Source of the DNA: Prionace glauca
Taxonomy: Eukaryota; Chordata; Chondrichthyes; Carcharhiniformes; Carcharhinidae
Assembly (NCBI GenBank): GCA_037974335.1
Contig: CM075724.1
Location: forward strand, 62,212,470 to 62,276,469
Direction: 5' to 3'
Length of the DNA stretch: 64,000 nt
Shown here: positions 45,831-57,169 of the stretch, one piece after another
Layout: each line of letters begins with the position of its first letter
How positions within the stretch are numbered: position 1 is the first letter of the stretch
Translations under genes and position numbers: made by a program
The notes under the pieces: generated by a model
What the model was told of the DNA's origin: nothing
The model's database searches: none
Seen by the model: only the letters and a program-made list of their open reading frames with translations

Positions 45831-47480
45831 TGTTAAGCCTGGAAGGTCATAAAGTTCCTAATCTATAAACGACATTCTGTTCCCGCAGCTTACATTGAAT
45901 TTTCAATGGAACATATGCTGCAGGTTGCTCACCTACAGGTCAACTTGTGAGCAAGGTGGAGAATTAAAATTACTTCTATCAGTAGTTTGGGGGCATGTTT
46001 GCAAATATCATTGCATTTCCATGAACTGTGCTTCTTCCAATCACCTAGCCCAGAATAAAATGTTTGTTTTATAGTGAAGATGTCAATTAATTCAAAAGTG
46101 AATGTTGGATACCATTTATTTAAAAGCTGTTTTTGCTATGTTCCTAGGGTATCTTGAGGAAGAGTAGGAAGTTCTCGATTTCACAGCTAATATTTAAACC
46201 CCACCTAACATCATTGAAATAAATCTGGTGAATATCAGTACTTTGCGGGACTCTGCTGTGCACAAGCTGTGGATCATTTCCTAGAACAGTAACTCTACTT
46301 CAGCATGTACTTCACTGGCTGGAAAACGCTTTGTGAGGTCCCACGGTGAAGAAAGGCGCGATATAAATGTTCTTTTCTTCAAATCTTACATGTGTAATGG
46401 GTATTTTTCAATAAATTTGATGTGCAACACATCTCACCATCCTTGCTGTAGCTTGAAACCTAACTATAAGAAGCACTGAATTGTTTATTGAAGACAGTGT
46501 GTGATAGTAGCTATAACTGATGGAGGTGTGTTTGAACCCTTGGAATAAACTCAATGTTATCTTTCTTTCTGCTGCATTGTTATGTCCTTAAGTCTTCCAC
46601 AGTGTGTAACTCAGCTCAGATACAACTTGAGAGGTTAATTTAATATTAGATGTTCAAAATAGTAACAGGATATGGAAATGGATCACAACAATCATCGATA
46701 AAAAGTTTTATATTTCATTTTCATTTAAGTGACTATTTTGATAGTTTAGAGTTCATTTTGCAGCGTTACTATCACTCCTGAAAAGCCTTATTCCCCATGT
46801 ACTGGTCAAGCCCTTTATTGCTGCAGGTGTTCTTTTTACAAAGGCCCAACAAGCCATGGATCTTTGCATCCCGTCAGATGGATTGCCATAGAGTTCGCCC
46901 ATTGTCCTGGCTAGCATTATTCCTCCCAACCAGCATTACTAATTGCTGATTATCACATTGCTTTTTATGTGACCTTTCGTTCTGCTAATTGTCTGTCATC
47001 TTCCTCTAGATTACAACAGCTGAAAACTCTTCAAAAGTGCTTTATGGTTGTGAAGGCTCTGAGGAGTTGTTATATGAGTTGTTTCTTATTTTTCTAGTGC
47101 TATTAATGGGATCTTGCGATTAGAAAATGTGTTTCCAAGTTGGTCTATTTCAAAAGCAATTAATGTGAAGCACATCGGGACATTTCAGAAACGATACAGT
47201 GTAGTGTTTCATATGAATGCAGGTCATTCTTTCTTTCATCACAGAGGCATAGCTGAAAAAAAAAGAAAAAATGATGAGAATTTGGAATTTTCAAGCATTC
47301 TGGGAAGTTAGTGAATCAAATGTTTGTTAAACACATTATGATGGTTCAGTCAAAGGTTCGTGGTTGATACCACAGCAGTCAGCAATAAGCTTTTCTCACG
47401 ATGAAATTAAAACTCCCACTTCTAATGTAAATCCAGAGCCCAGGCTCCACTAGATTCCAAAAAATGGATGGACGTTCCAC
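45831..47480. other. No recognisable gene
   Basis: AT-rich DNA. A short dispersed repeat with GGCGCGATATAAATGTTC lies at about 46290-46390. Nothing else supportable. Confidence 0.45.
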
Positions 47481-47499
47481 TCCTGGGATTAGAGATTGC

Positions 47500-47640
47500 T
47501 TTCTCATTTGGACGAGTTCAGGGCTAGGGGGCACTGTTTTGAAATTAGGGGTTGCCCTTTCAGGTCAGTGATTAGTTTTTTTTCTCTCTCAGAGAGTTGT
47601 GCAACTTTGGAACTCCCTGCCTGAGAAGGAGGTGGTAGTG
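47500..47640 (+). mobile_element. LINE 3' fragment
   Basis: GGGGGCACTGTTTTGAAATTAGG and CTCAGAGAGTTGTGCAACTTTG read like a CR1 C-terminal region on the plus strand (TRGHxxKLRG... and RVVxLWNSLP). Confidence 0.5.
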
Positions 47641-48473
47641 GGATCAAAAACAAAAAACAAAGAAAATTACAGCATAGGAACAGGCCCTTTGAGCCTCCAA
47701 GCCTGCAAGGACCACACGTGCTCAACTGAAATAAAACCCGCTTGTATACCGGGGATCATATCCCTCTATTTCTACCCTATTCATGAATTTGTCAAGATCC
47801 TCTTAAAAGTCACTCTCATATCTGCTTCCAATACCTCCCCTGGGAGTGAGTTCCAGGCACCCACTACCCTCGGTGTAAAAATCTTGCCTTGTACATCTCC
47901 TTTAAACTCTGCCCCAGACACGTTAAACCTATGCCCTCTAGTAATTGACTCTTCCACCTGGGAAAAAGCTTCTATCAACTCTGTCCACACTATTCATAAT
48001 CTTGTAGACTTCCATCAGGTTGCCCCCTCAACCTCTGTGGTTCCAGTGAGATCAAACCAAGTTTCTCCAATTTTACCTCATAATTAATGCCCTCCATACC
48101 AGGTAACATACTGGTAAATCGTTTCTGTACCGTCTCCAAAGCCTACACATCTTTCTGGTAGTGTGGCGACCAGAATTGAACACTATATTCCAAGTGCGGC
48201 CTAACTGAGGTTCTATGAAGCTGCAACGTGACTTGCCAATTTTTGAACTCAATGCCCTGGCCAATGGAGCCAAGCTTGCCATTTGCCTTCTTGACTACCT
48301 TATCCACCTGCAATGCCACTTTCAATGACCTATGTACCGTATATCCAGATCCCTCTGCCTATCAATACTCTTCAGGGTTCTGCCATTTAGTGTGTGTTTC
48401 CCATCTGTATTAGACTTTCCAAAATACATTACCTCACATTTGTCTGGATTGAACTCCACCTGCCACCTACATA

Positions 48474-49655
48474 AGAACATAAAAACATAAGAAATAGGAG
48501 CAGGAGTAGGCCATCCAGCCCTTCAAGCCTGCCCTGCCATTCAATAAGATCATGGCTGATCTGTCGTGTCTCAGTTCCACATTCCCGCCCTCTCCCCACA
48601 ACCCTTAATCCGCTCGCTTATCAAAAACCTATTAACCCGTGTCTTAAATATATTTAGCGAGGCAGCCTCCACCACCTCAACGGGCAGAGAATTCCAGAGA
48701 TTCACCACCCTTTGAGTGAAGAAGTTCCTCCTCAACTCCGATCTAAACCGCCCCGCCTTTATCTTGAGGCTGTGCCCCCAAGTCCTACTGTCCTTTCTGA
48801 GCAGGAAGAGCCTCTCCACATCTAGCCTATCCACCCCATTCATCATCTTATACGTCTCAATGAGATCTCTCCTCATTCTTCTAAACTCTAACGAGTACAA
48901 GCCTAATTTATTCAGCCTCTCCTCATAGCTCAACCCCCTCAACTCCGGTATCAGCCTAGTAAACCTCCTCTGCACTCGCTCCAAGGCCAAAATATCCTTG
49001 CGTAAGTACGGCGACCAAAACTGCACACAGTACTCCAGCTGCGGCCTCACCAATGCCCTATACAGCTGCAGCAAGACCTCCCTACTTTTATATTCAATCC
49101 CCCTCGCTATGAAGGCCAGCATCCCATTAGCCTTCCTGACCAGCTGCTGCACCTGCAGGCTGGGTTTTTGTGACTCATGCACAAGGACCCCGAGGTCCCT
49201 CTGAACCGTCGCCTGCTGCAGTTTTTCGCCCCGTAAGTAATAGTCCTTCCTAACATTCTTCCTACCAAAGTGGATCACCTCGCACTTGCCAACATTAAAT
49301 TCCAGTTGCCATTTTCTGGCCCATTCGCCCAGCCTATCTAGATCCTTCTGCAGACTCTCCACACTCTCCGCGTAATTTGCCGTTCCACCAATCTTGGTGT
49401 CATCAGCAAATTTCGACACCATACATTCGGTTCCCTCCTCCAGGTCATCTATATAAATGGTAAATAGCTGAGGCCCCAGCACCGACCCCTGGGGCACTCC
49501 ACTAGTCACCAACCGCCAATCCGAATAGCACCCATTAACCCCCACTCTCTGCCTCCTATTTGACAACCAATCCTCTATCCACGCTAACACCCTATGCCCA
49601 ACTCTATGCCCCCTTACCTTCTGCAATAACCTCTTGTGAGGTACCTTGTGAAACC
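48474..49655 (-). mobile_element. Younger CR1 inserted in the old CR1
   Basis: Same subfamily as the intact copy at 29.6 kb; the tail has AACATAAGAAATAGGAGC. Its frame runs RFHKVPHKRLLQKVRGHRVG, GVPQGSVLGPQLFTIYIDDL, FADDTKIGGTANY to CGERAGMWN without a stop. It fuses in frame with the upstream old-CR1 piece to make a 430-residue reading frame (49863-48571), which is a chance chimera. 5' truncated in the RT domain. Confidence 0.9.
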
Positions 49656-50728
49656 TCACAGCCCAAATGTCCAACCGATCTATATCCTGCTGTATCCTCT
49701 TATGGTCCTCATTGCTATCCACAATCCAACAACCTTTTGTGTCATCTGCAAACTTACTAATCAAAGCAGTTACGTTTTCCTCCAAACCATTTATATATAT
49801 ATTACAACCAGCAAAGGTCCCAGCACTGATCCCTGAGGAATGCCACTTCTCAGAGCCCTCCATTCAGAAACACCCTTCCACTGCTACCCTCTATCTTCTA
49901 TGACCAAGTAAGAAGTCTGACAAAACCAGATTTAAGTCCAACCAATTTATTTGATAGTAAACTCACAAGGTTTCAAGATTTGCCTCTTCGTCAGGTGAAT
50001 GGAGAGTTCTGACCTCAGACAGAGCACAGACAGTTTACAGATTACTGATTAGAATGCGAGTCTTTACAACTGACCTGCTATTCAAGTCTTAAAGAGGCTA
50101 ACAATGTGAGTGGAAGGAGCATTGAGCACAAGTTAAACAGATGTGTATTGTCTCCAGACAGTACAGCAAGTGAGGTTTTGCAAGCCCAGGCAAGTCATGG
50201 GGGTTACAGATAGTGCGACATGAACCCATGATTCCTGTTGAGACCGTCCTCATGTGTGCAGAACTTGGCTATCAGTCTCTGCTCAGCGACTCTGCACTGT
50301 CGTGTATCGTGAAAGACTCCATGGAGAACGCTTACCCGAAGGTCAGAGGCCGAATGCCCGTGACTGCTGAAGAGTTTGCCAACAGGAAGGGAACAGTCTT
50401 GCCTGGTGATTGACGAGCGATGTTCACTCATCTGTTGTCATAGCGTCTGCATGGTCTCCCCAATGTACCATGCTTCGGGACATCCTTTCTTGTAGTGTCT
50501 TAGGTAGACAATGCTGGCCGAATTGCAAGAGTATGTACCGTGTACCTGGTGGATGGTATTCTCATGTGTGATGATGGCATCCATGTCGATGATCTGGCAT
50601 GTCTTGCAGAGGTTGCTGTGGCAGGGTTGTGTGGTATTGTGGTCACTGTTCTCCTGAAGGCTAATCAGTAATCTGTAAACTGTCTGTGCTGTAATATGCT
50701 CTGTCTGAGGTCAGAACTCTCCATTCAC

Positions 50729-50755
50729 CTGACGAAGAGGCAAATCTTGAAAGCT
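50729..50755 (+). ncRNA. Hammerhead-like core in internal Penelope terminal repeat
   Basis: CTGACGA (50729-50735), then AGAGGCAAATCTT and GAAA (50749-50752) followed by GC. GAGG-type stem II is weakened here compared with the copy at 52632. Confidence 0.4.
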
Positions 50756-50904
50756 TGTGAGTTTACTATCAAATAAATTGGTTGGACTTAAACCTGGTTT
50801 GCTGCGAACAATGGTCGGTTTGAGGTTGTGCGGTTGTCTGAAGGCAAGAAATGGGGATGTGGGGATGGCCCTGGCGAGATGTTCGTCTTCATCAATGATA
50901 TGTT

Positions 50905-51950
50905 GAAGACTCCGGAGATCCTCTCTGGCTATGTCGAGAGCATCCTGAAACCCATTGTACAAAGAACCCCCAGCTTTTGTTGTGACACTATGGACTTCCG
51001 ATGGAAACTCAGCACACATGCAGCAGTCGAACCAGGGACCCTCCTCATCACAACGGATGTCTCGGTGCTCTACACCAACATTCCCTATGATGATCGCATT
51101 GCTGCAACTGCCTCAGTACCCAATGCCTACAACTGCCAGTTTCCAGATGCAATTTTACAACTCATCCGCTTTATCCTGGAACACAATGTCTTCACCTTCA
51201 ACAACCAGTTTTTCACCCAGACACACAGAACAGCCATGGGGACCAAATTGGCACCTCAATATGCCAACATCTTCATGCACAGGTTCGAACAAGACCTCTT
51301 CTCTGCACAGGATCTTCAACCGATGGTATACACTAGATACAACGATGACCTTTTCTTCCTTTAGCCTCATGGTGAACAATCACTGAAACAACTATATGGT
51401 GATGTCAACAAGTTCCACCCCACCATCAGACTCACCATGTACTATTCTCCAGAATGTGTTGCATTCTTGGACACACGCATCTCCATCAAGGACAGTCACC
51501 TCAGCACCTCACTGTACCGCAAGCCCCCAGACAGCCTCACAATGCTCCACTTCTCCAGCTTCCACCCTAAACACATTAAAGAAGCCATCCCCTGCGGACA
51601 AGCCCTCCGTATACACAGGATTTGCTCAGATGAGGAGGATTGTGACAGACACCTCCAGACACTGAAATATGCCCTCATAAGAACAGGATATGGCACTCAA
51701 CTCATCGATCAACAGTTCCGATGCACCACAGCGAATAACCGCACCAACCTCCTCAGAAGACAAACACGGGACATGGTGGACAGAGTATCCTTCGTCATCC
51801 AGTACTTCCCCGGAGCGGAGAAGCTATGACATCTTCTCCGGAGTCTTCAACATATCATTGATGAAGATGAGCATCTCATCAGGGCCATCCCCACACCCCC
51901 ACTTCTTGCCTTCAGACAACTGCACAATGTCAAACGGACCATTGTTCGCA
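50905..51950 (+). CDS. Penelope-like reverse transcriptase, interrupted
   Basis: The plus frames at 50828-51364 and 51437-51829 carry LSGYVESILKPIVQRTPSF, LLITTDVSVLYTNIPYDD, AMGTKLAPQYANIFMHRFEQ and YTRYNDDLFFL, then FLDTRISIKDSHLSTSLYRK. The [FYV]xTDVxxLYTNIP and (Y)xDD boxes are characteristic of Penelope reverse transcriptases, which are related to telomerase. A stop and frame shifts lie between the parts. The first 26 or so codons of the long frame are antisense linker, not protein. Confidence 0.82.
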
Positions 51951-52412
51951 GCAAATCACCCAGCCTTCAGGAGAACAGTGACCACAATACCACACAACCC
52001 TGCCTCAGCAACCTCTGCAAGATGTGCCGAATCATTGACATGGATGATATCATCATCTGTGAGAATACCATCCACCAGGTACACGGTACATACTCTTGAA
52101 ATTTGGCCAAAGGTGTCTACCTGCAAGAAAGGATGTCCCGAAGCATGGTACATTGGGGAGACCATGCAGACGCTATGACAATGGATGAATGAACATCGCT
52201 CGACAATCACCAGGCAAGACTGTTCCCTTCCTGTTGGTGAACACTTCAGTGGTCGTGAGCATTTGGCCTCTGACCTTTGGGTAAGCGTTCTCCAAGGTGG
52301 CCTTCACAACACATGTCAGCACAGACTCGCTGAGCAGAGACTGATAGTCAAGTTCCAACCACATGAGGAGGGTCTCAACAGGGATCTTGGGTTCATGTCA
52401 CACTATCTGTAA
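51950..52412 (+). CDS. Penelope-like GIY-YIG endonuclease domain, interrupted
   Basis: After the CCxxC-like cysteine/histidine linker (PCLSNLCKMCRIID), the frame reads KKGCPEAWYIGETMQTL and MNEHRSTITRQD, matching the YIGET...R...H core of GIY-YIG nucleases, and ends LGFMSHYL. One in-frame stop lies just before MNEH in this copy. The same end is encoded on the minus strand at 50204-50520. Confidence 0.78.
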
Positions 52413-52631
52413 CCCCCATGACTTGCCTGGGTTTGCAAAACCTCACTTTCTGTACTGTCTGGAGACGATTCACATCTCTTTAACCTGTGCTCAATGCTCT
52501 TTCCACTCACATTGTTAGCCTCTTTAAGACTTGAATAGTAGGTCAGTTGTAAAGACTCGCATTCTAATCAGTAATCTGTAAACTGTCTGTGCTGTAATAT
52601 GCTCTGTCTGAGGTCAGAACTCTCCATTCAC

Positions 52632-52657
52632 CTGACGAAGAGGCAAACCTCGAAAGC
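52632..52657 (+). ncRNA. Hammerhead-like core in 3' Penelope terminal repeat
   Basis: CTGACGA (52632-52638), A, stem II GAGG-CAAA-CCTC, GAAA (52652-52655), GC. This is the best-preserved example here. The left inverted arm has a counterpart on the minus strand at 49994-49971. Helix III would be only one or two base pairs, as in the small Penelope-associated hammerheads that act as dimers. Confidence 0.5.
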
Positions 52658-53157
52658 TTGTGAGTTTACTATCAAATAAATTGGTTGGACTTAAACCTGG
52701 TGTTGTCAGACTTCTTACTGTGTTTACCCCAGTCCAACGCTGGCATCTCCACATCACGACTTCTATGACCAAGCCAGTTCTGCATTCGCCTTGCCAGCTC
52801 ACCTCTGATCCTCTTCACCACTCTACCATGAGGGACCTTGTCAAAAGCCTTACTGAAGTCCATGTAGACAACATCCACTGCCCTACTCTCATCAATCATC
52901 TTCATCACTTCCTCAAAAAACTCGATCAAGTTCGTGAGACACAACCTCCCCTTCACAAAGCCACGTTGTCGCTCGCTAATACATCCACTTATATCCAATG
53001 GGAGTAAATCCTGTCTCAAAGAATCCTCTCCAATAATTTCCCTGTGACTGATGTAAGGCTCGCTGGCCTGTCATCACTGTATTATCCTTGCTACCCTTCT
53101 TAAACAAAGGAAAAACATTGCTTATTCTGTAATCCTCTGGGACCTCGCCTGTACAGT

Positions 53158-53379
53158 AAGAAGTCTCCCAATACCAGGTTAAAGTCCAACAGTTTATTAG
53201 GTAGCACAAGCCACAAGCTTTTGGAGCATTGCCCCTTCATCAGGACTCACGGCACTCACCTGTTGAAAGGGCAGTACTCCAAAAGCTTGTGCTACCAACT
53301 AAACCTGTTGGACTTTAACCTGGTGTGGTGAGAGCTCTTATTGTGTTACCCCAGTCCAATGCTGGCATCTTCACATCAT
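53158..53379. mobile_element. Miniature Penelope-derived hairpin
   Basis: Left arm GTAAGAAGTCTCCCAATACC... and right arm ...CCCCAGTCCAATGCTGGCAT share the ends of the larger Penelope copies, with AGTCCAACAG and CTGTTGGACT as inverted landmarks. It has no coding sequence. Flanking CCTGTACAG and CCTGCAGTCAG may be a worn target duplication. A CTGATGA core lies on the minus strand at 53243-53237. Confidence 0.7.
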
Positions 53380-54289
53380 GATCTCCCCTGCAGTCAGTGA
53401 GGGTATAAAGATTTCTCTCAAGGCCCCAGCAATTTCCTCCCTTGCCTCTCTCAGTATTCTGCGATATATCCCTTCAGACCCTGGGGACTTGCCTACTTTA
53501 AAGTTTCTGAAGAACCCCAATACTTCCTACTTTTTGATCTCAACATGATCCAAACTATCCTTTGTTTAATACTGATGCAAAGTACTAATTTGTATCTCAC
53601 CCATTTCCTCTGGCTCCACGCATAGATTCCCTCGGCTATCCTTGAGTGGGCCAAACCTCTTCCTGGCTACCCTCTTGCTCTCTCTCTCTTTATATATATA
53701 TGATAAAAAGCTTTGGGATTCTCCTTAATCTTGCTGGCAAATAATTTTTTGTGACCCCCTTTAACTCTCCTTACTTCTTACTCCTTCTACTTTCCTTGTA
53801 TTCCCCATTTACTTCATGTGTTCCCAACCTTCTAGCCTTGACAAATGCTTGCTTTTTCCCTTTGACTAGGCTCACAATATCCCAAAACTTGCCAAACTTG
53901 TCCAAAAGTGTTGGCCCTGAATTCCTATCAACTTACACTTGAAAGCCTGCCACTTACAAGCTGTTGATTTGCCCTCAAACATCTGCCCCGAATCTACATT
54001 CTTTAGTTCCTGCCTAATATTGTTGTAATTAGCCTTCCTCCAATTTAGCTCACTCACTCAAAGACTGCACTTATCTTTATCCATCAGTCCTTAAAGCTTA
54101 CTGAATTGTGGGCACTGTTCCCGAACTGCTCCCCTATCAAAATATCGACCAGTTGGCCGGGCTCATTCCCCAATACTAGGTCTCGTACAGCTCCTTCCCT
54201 AGATGGACAAACGACATGTTGTTTCAAGAAGCCCTCCTGGATACTCCTTACAAACTTTGCCTCATGCTCGCTCCTCGCACAAAGTGAGT

Positions 54290-54510
54290 CCCAATCAATA
54301 AAGAGGAAGTAGTGTGCGAGTCATTGAATATATTTGTGGGCCATTCGGATATTTTTAAGGTAGAGATAGATATATTCTTGTTAGGCAAGGGAATCAAATA
54401 TAGATGAGAATGTGGAATTCGAAACACAATCTGGTCAATTTGTCGAATGGCGGAACAGGATCGATTGGCTGAACGGCCTGCTCCATTTCGTATGCAAGAG
54501 GTACATGAGG
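54290..54510 (+). mobile_element. CR1-clade LINE 3' end
   Basis: AATGGCGGAACAGGATCGATTG and GAACGGCCTGCTCCATTTCG match CR1 3' ends (GAATGG... GGCC... CTGCTCC). Confidence 0.55.
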
Positions 54511-55714
54511 GCATTGATAATTACCTGTTGTCTGCCTTATTTTACAGAAGATAACTGTGTTCATGAAAAGGAGAGACGGGTTCCTCATCATATGACTCTG
54601 CATCATATTATTTGTGTCCTGCCTACCACGCGTGTGGAAATGTGCTTACAATAACAACGCGGTTTTAAGAAGCTCAATGAACCTGAATATAAACATGTTG
54701 CTTGTGTCCTTCAAACAACATCAAGAGTCCCGGTGAGGAGACATTTTATTATTGTTTTTTTTTAAATGTGTGACTAAAAAAAAACATTTAAAGAAAAACC
54801 TGAAGAAAAGAGGAGAAAAATCCAGGTGGTGAAGAATTTGAGAGGGTAAAAAATAATTTGTCACTATAATAGATCATCTATTTTTTATAATGTTTCTGTT
54901 TGTGGGTCTTTGTTGTGTGCGGCATTGTTAATACGTTTCATATATTACAACAATGATGACATGTCGAAAATTGGTTGTAAAGCGCTTTGAGACCTCAAGG
55001 GGTCGCGAAATGCGGTTAAAAAAACGTTTGCTTCTTTTATGAATTCACTATACTAAATTCTGCCACAATAAGACCATCCTTCTTTTGAGAAATATAATCC
55101 AAAACACTGGACCACAATATGCACAATTTGAGCTTTCTGAATGATAACTCGAGAACAGCTGGGTATATTCGCCCATTTCCCCAAAACAAACCCTCACTTG
55201 ATGCAATCTATTTCACGTTGGGAGGACTGCACAGAGCGAGATATTTCTTCGGACCTTGTCATTTTTACAGTGATTGCTGTGAAAACAAGTCAAATGATTG
55301 ATTGTACAGCGTGTTCAGAAAAAAAATGCACATTTCTAGCTAATTTCATACTGCACTCTATTAACTGATGAGGCTCGTTAACTCAGTTGGCCAGCGAGCT
55401 AGTGTGTAGTTCAAAATAACACCAACAGCGTGGGCTCGATTAGGTTTCTGGCTGAAATAAACTTGATTAAGACCAGAAGGGCTGAAAAAACTCAGCAGGC
55501 TCGATTGCATCTACGCAGCGAGCAACAATGAGTCGAAGTGTTGAGTCTAATATTGTGATTCTTGTCGAAACGGCTGAGTCTTCGCCATTGAAAGTGGGAA
55601 GAGATGGCAAGCGACTCACTTTCCATATTCTGTTATAATGGCAAAACCAGCGATTAATGAGCCAAGGATCTGCCTTCGGACAGAACACTAACACTAATGA
55701 TATCGGGGCGATTG
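54511..55714. other. No recognisable gene
   Basis: AT-rich with A runs near 54775. A short dispersed repeat with GTAAAGCGCTTTGAGACCTC lies at about 54940-55035, and a palindromic-element remnant near 55470-55560. Nothing else. Confidence 0.45.
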
Positions 55715-56595
55715 CTTAATTCTTCAGAATCAGCATGCGCGAAATTGCTAAACATAGATTTCGCAGAACATCTATGGAAACGTTTGGATGACAGATACGA
55801 CATTTTAGCAAAATTTCTCAAATTCAGACCACCAGACGGAAAACAGCAGGTACTGTGAGACTTGCATGGCCTGAGATTAGCGCAACCTCTAACCGCAAGT
55901 GTTTCCATTATGCCAGTGGCAGAATCGCCGTGCAGTTCTATTCTCTCCGAGAGTGCAATGCATAGCTAAATAAGGAAATCAGCTACAAGATGAAATGTAT
56001 TTTTATAGAAGTTGCAAACGTTTACGCTTGAAAAACAGCAATCGCAAGTCAGAACCAACATTTAAAATAGGTGTTTCTGTGGCGAAAGGCCTTCATCAGA
56101 ATGCAACACGTTACAAATAAGTATTTAAAAAGGAACAGAACACGTGGAAGGGGAGGCAAACGCATGCATAAAGGACAAATACACACTCACCCTCAACAAT
56201 AACACACAACCACATCCCCTTCAAACAGTAAGGCATACATGGGCGCTTTACAGGGAACATTACGGAACACATTCTAACACTAAGCAATGTGAGATACAGG
56301 CAGCCAATCAAAGAGGTCAGATTTAAAGGAGGAGAAAGAGTTGCATAATTTTGGGATGGAATTCTAGAGTCATAGTTTGTAAATCACGCAGCTAAGGCAA
56401 GACCGAGCGATCAAAATTGGAGATAGATAAAGGGCCAGAATTGGAGGAGGAGCTAGATCCTGGCGGCATTTGAAAACACGGATGAAAATGTTAAAATATA
56501 TGCATTGGCGGATCAGATCAACGGTCATCAGGCGATAGTTCAATGGGTATCAGCACCTGATCTGCACGTACACAAACAGGCATACACATAGGTAT
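55715..56595 (+). repeat. Dispersed repeat copy B, uninterrupted
   Basis: Colinear with 1510-4170 but without the Penelope and LINE insertions: GATTTAAAGGAGG at about 56321 corresponds to the 13-bp target duplication of the 2103-3180 element. No coding function recognised. Confidence 0.65.
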
Positions 56596-56629
56596 ACTTA
56601 AGCACACACAGACACAAATACACGCACAG

Positions 56630-57040
56630 CGCAAAAAGGCCGTTCGGCCCATCAAGTCTACGCCGACAAAAGTTACCGCTGAAGTTGCGCGAATCCTATT
56701 TTTCAGCCCTTGTCCCATATACCAGAATATTATGTTTCAAAATGCTTTTTAAAGGTTGTAAAGTTAGGGTTAGATTATCTCCCTGCATTCCACTACCCTC
56801 GGCACGATTTTTTTTCACAAATCCAATCTGAATTTCCTGCTGCTTACACTAAAACTGTGTCCCCTCATGATTGACCCATCAACCAAGGGGGAAAGCTGCT
56901 TCCTCTTCACCCTGCACATACCTATCATAATCTTACACACCTCAATGATAACCTCCTTCAGTCTTTTCTGCTCTTAGGAAAACTAAGCCTATCGAGTCTC
57001 CCCTTACAGCTGAAATGCTCAATCCTAGGCGATTATCAAC
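56630..57040 (-). mobile_element. CR1-clade LINE 3' fragment
   Basis: 3' end AAAGGCCGTTCGGCCCATCA; antisense order through CCTATCATAATCTTACACAC and CCTTCAGTCTTTTCTGCTC to the EERL-like region. Decayed. Confidence 0.7.
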
Positions 57041-57169
57041 ATCCACGAAAGAGTTCCGTATACACATAACACGTCAATAAATTGAGAGGGCAAGTGAAAA
57101 GGAAAATAAGACTGACACAGCGAGAGTATAAACATTGAATGTTAGCTATCAGGAAAGAGCCCTCAGAGG

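Larger units (their letters stand above)
49909..52759 (+). mobile_element. Composite Penelope-like element with 14-bp target duplication
   Basis: From the left: an inverted 3' part (49909 to about 50662), a sense terminal repeat (about 50663-50803), a short inverted linker piece (about 50803-50905), then the main plus-strand copy with reverse transcriptase, GIY-YIG endonuclease and 3' terminal repeat. CTTCTATGACCAAG flanks it (49895-49908 and 52760-52773). The left end starts TAAGAAGTC; the right end extends about 40 bp past the matching point, as in the other Penelope copies here. Confidence 0.85.
47640..54285 (-). mobile_element. Old CR1-clade LINE split by three later insertions
   Basis: Pieces 47640-48473, 49656-49908, 52760-53157 and 53380-54285 are consecutive parts of one antisense CR1 (about 2.4 kb): from the endonuclease end (54.2 kb), through YMDFSKAFDKVPHGRVVKRI (near 52.85 kb), FADDTKGCWIV (49.7 kb), to the C-terminus and 3' end at 47640 (CAGCATAGGAACAGGCCCTT). 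A younger CR1, a Penelope composite and a Penelope hairpin interrupt it. Confidence 0.8.

Noticed and set aside
50828-50905. N-terminus of the Penelope reverse transcriptase frame
   Set aside because: This stretch is the reverse complement of the element's own linker (51845-51955), so the first residues of that frame are not genuine protein.
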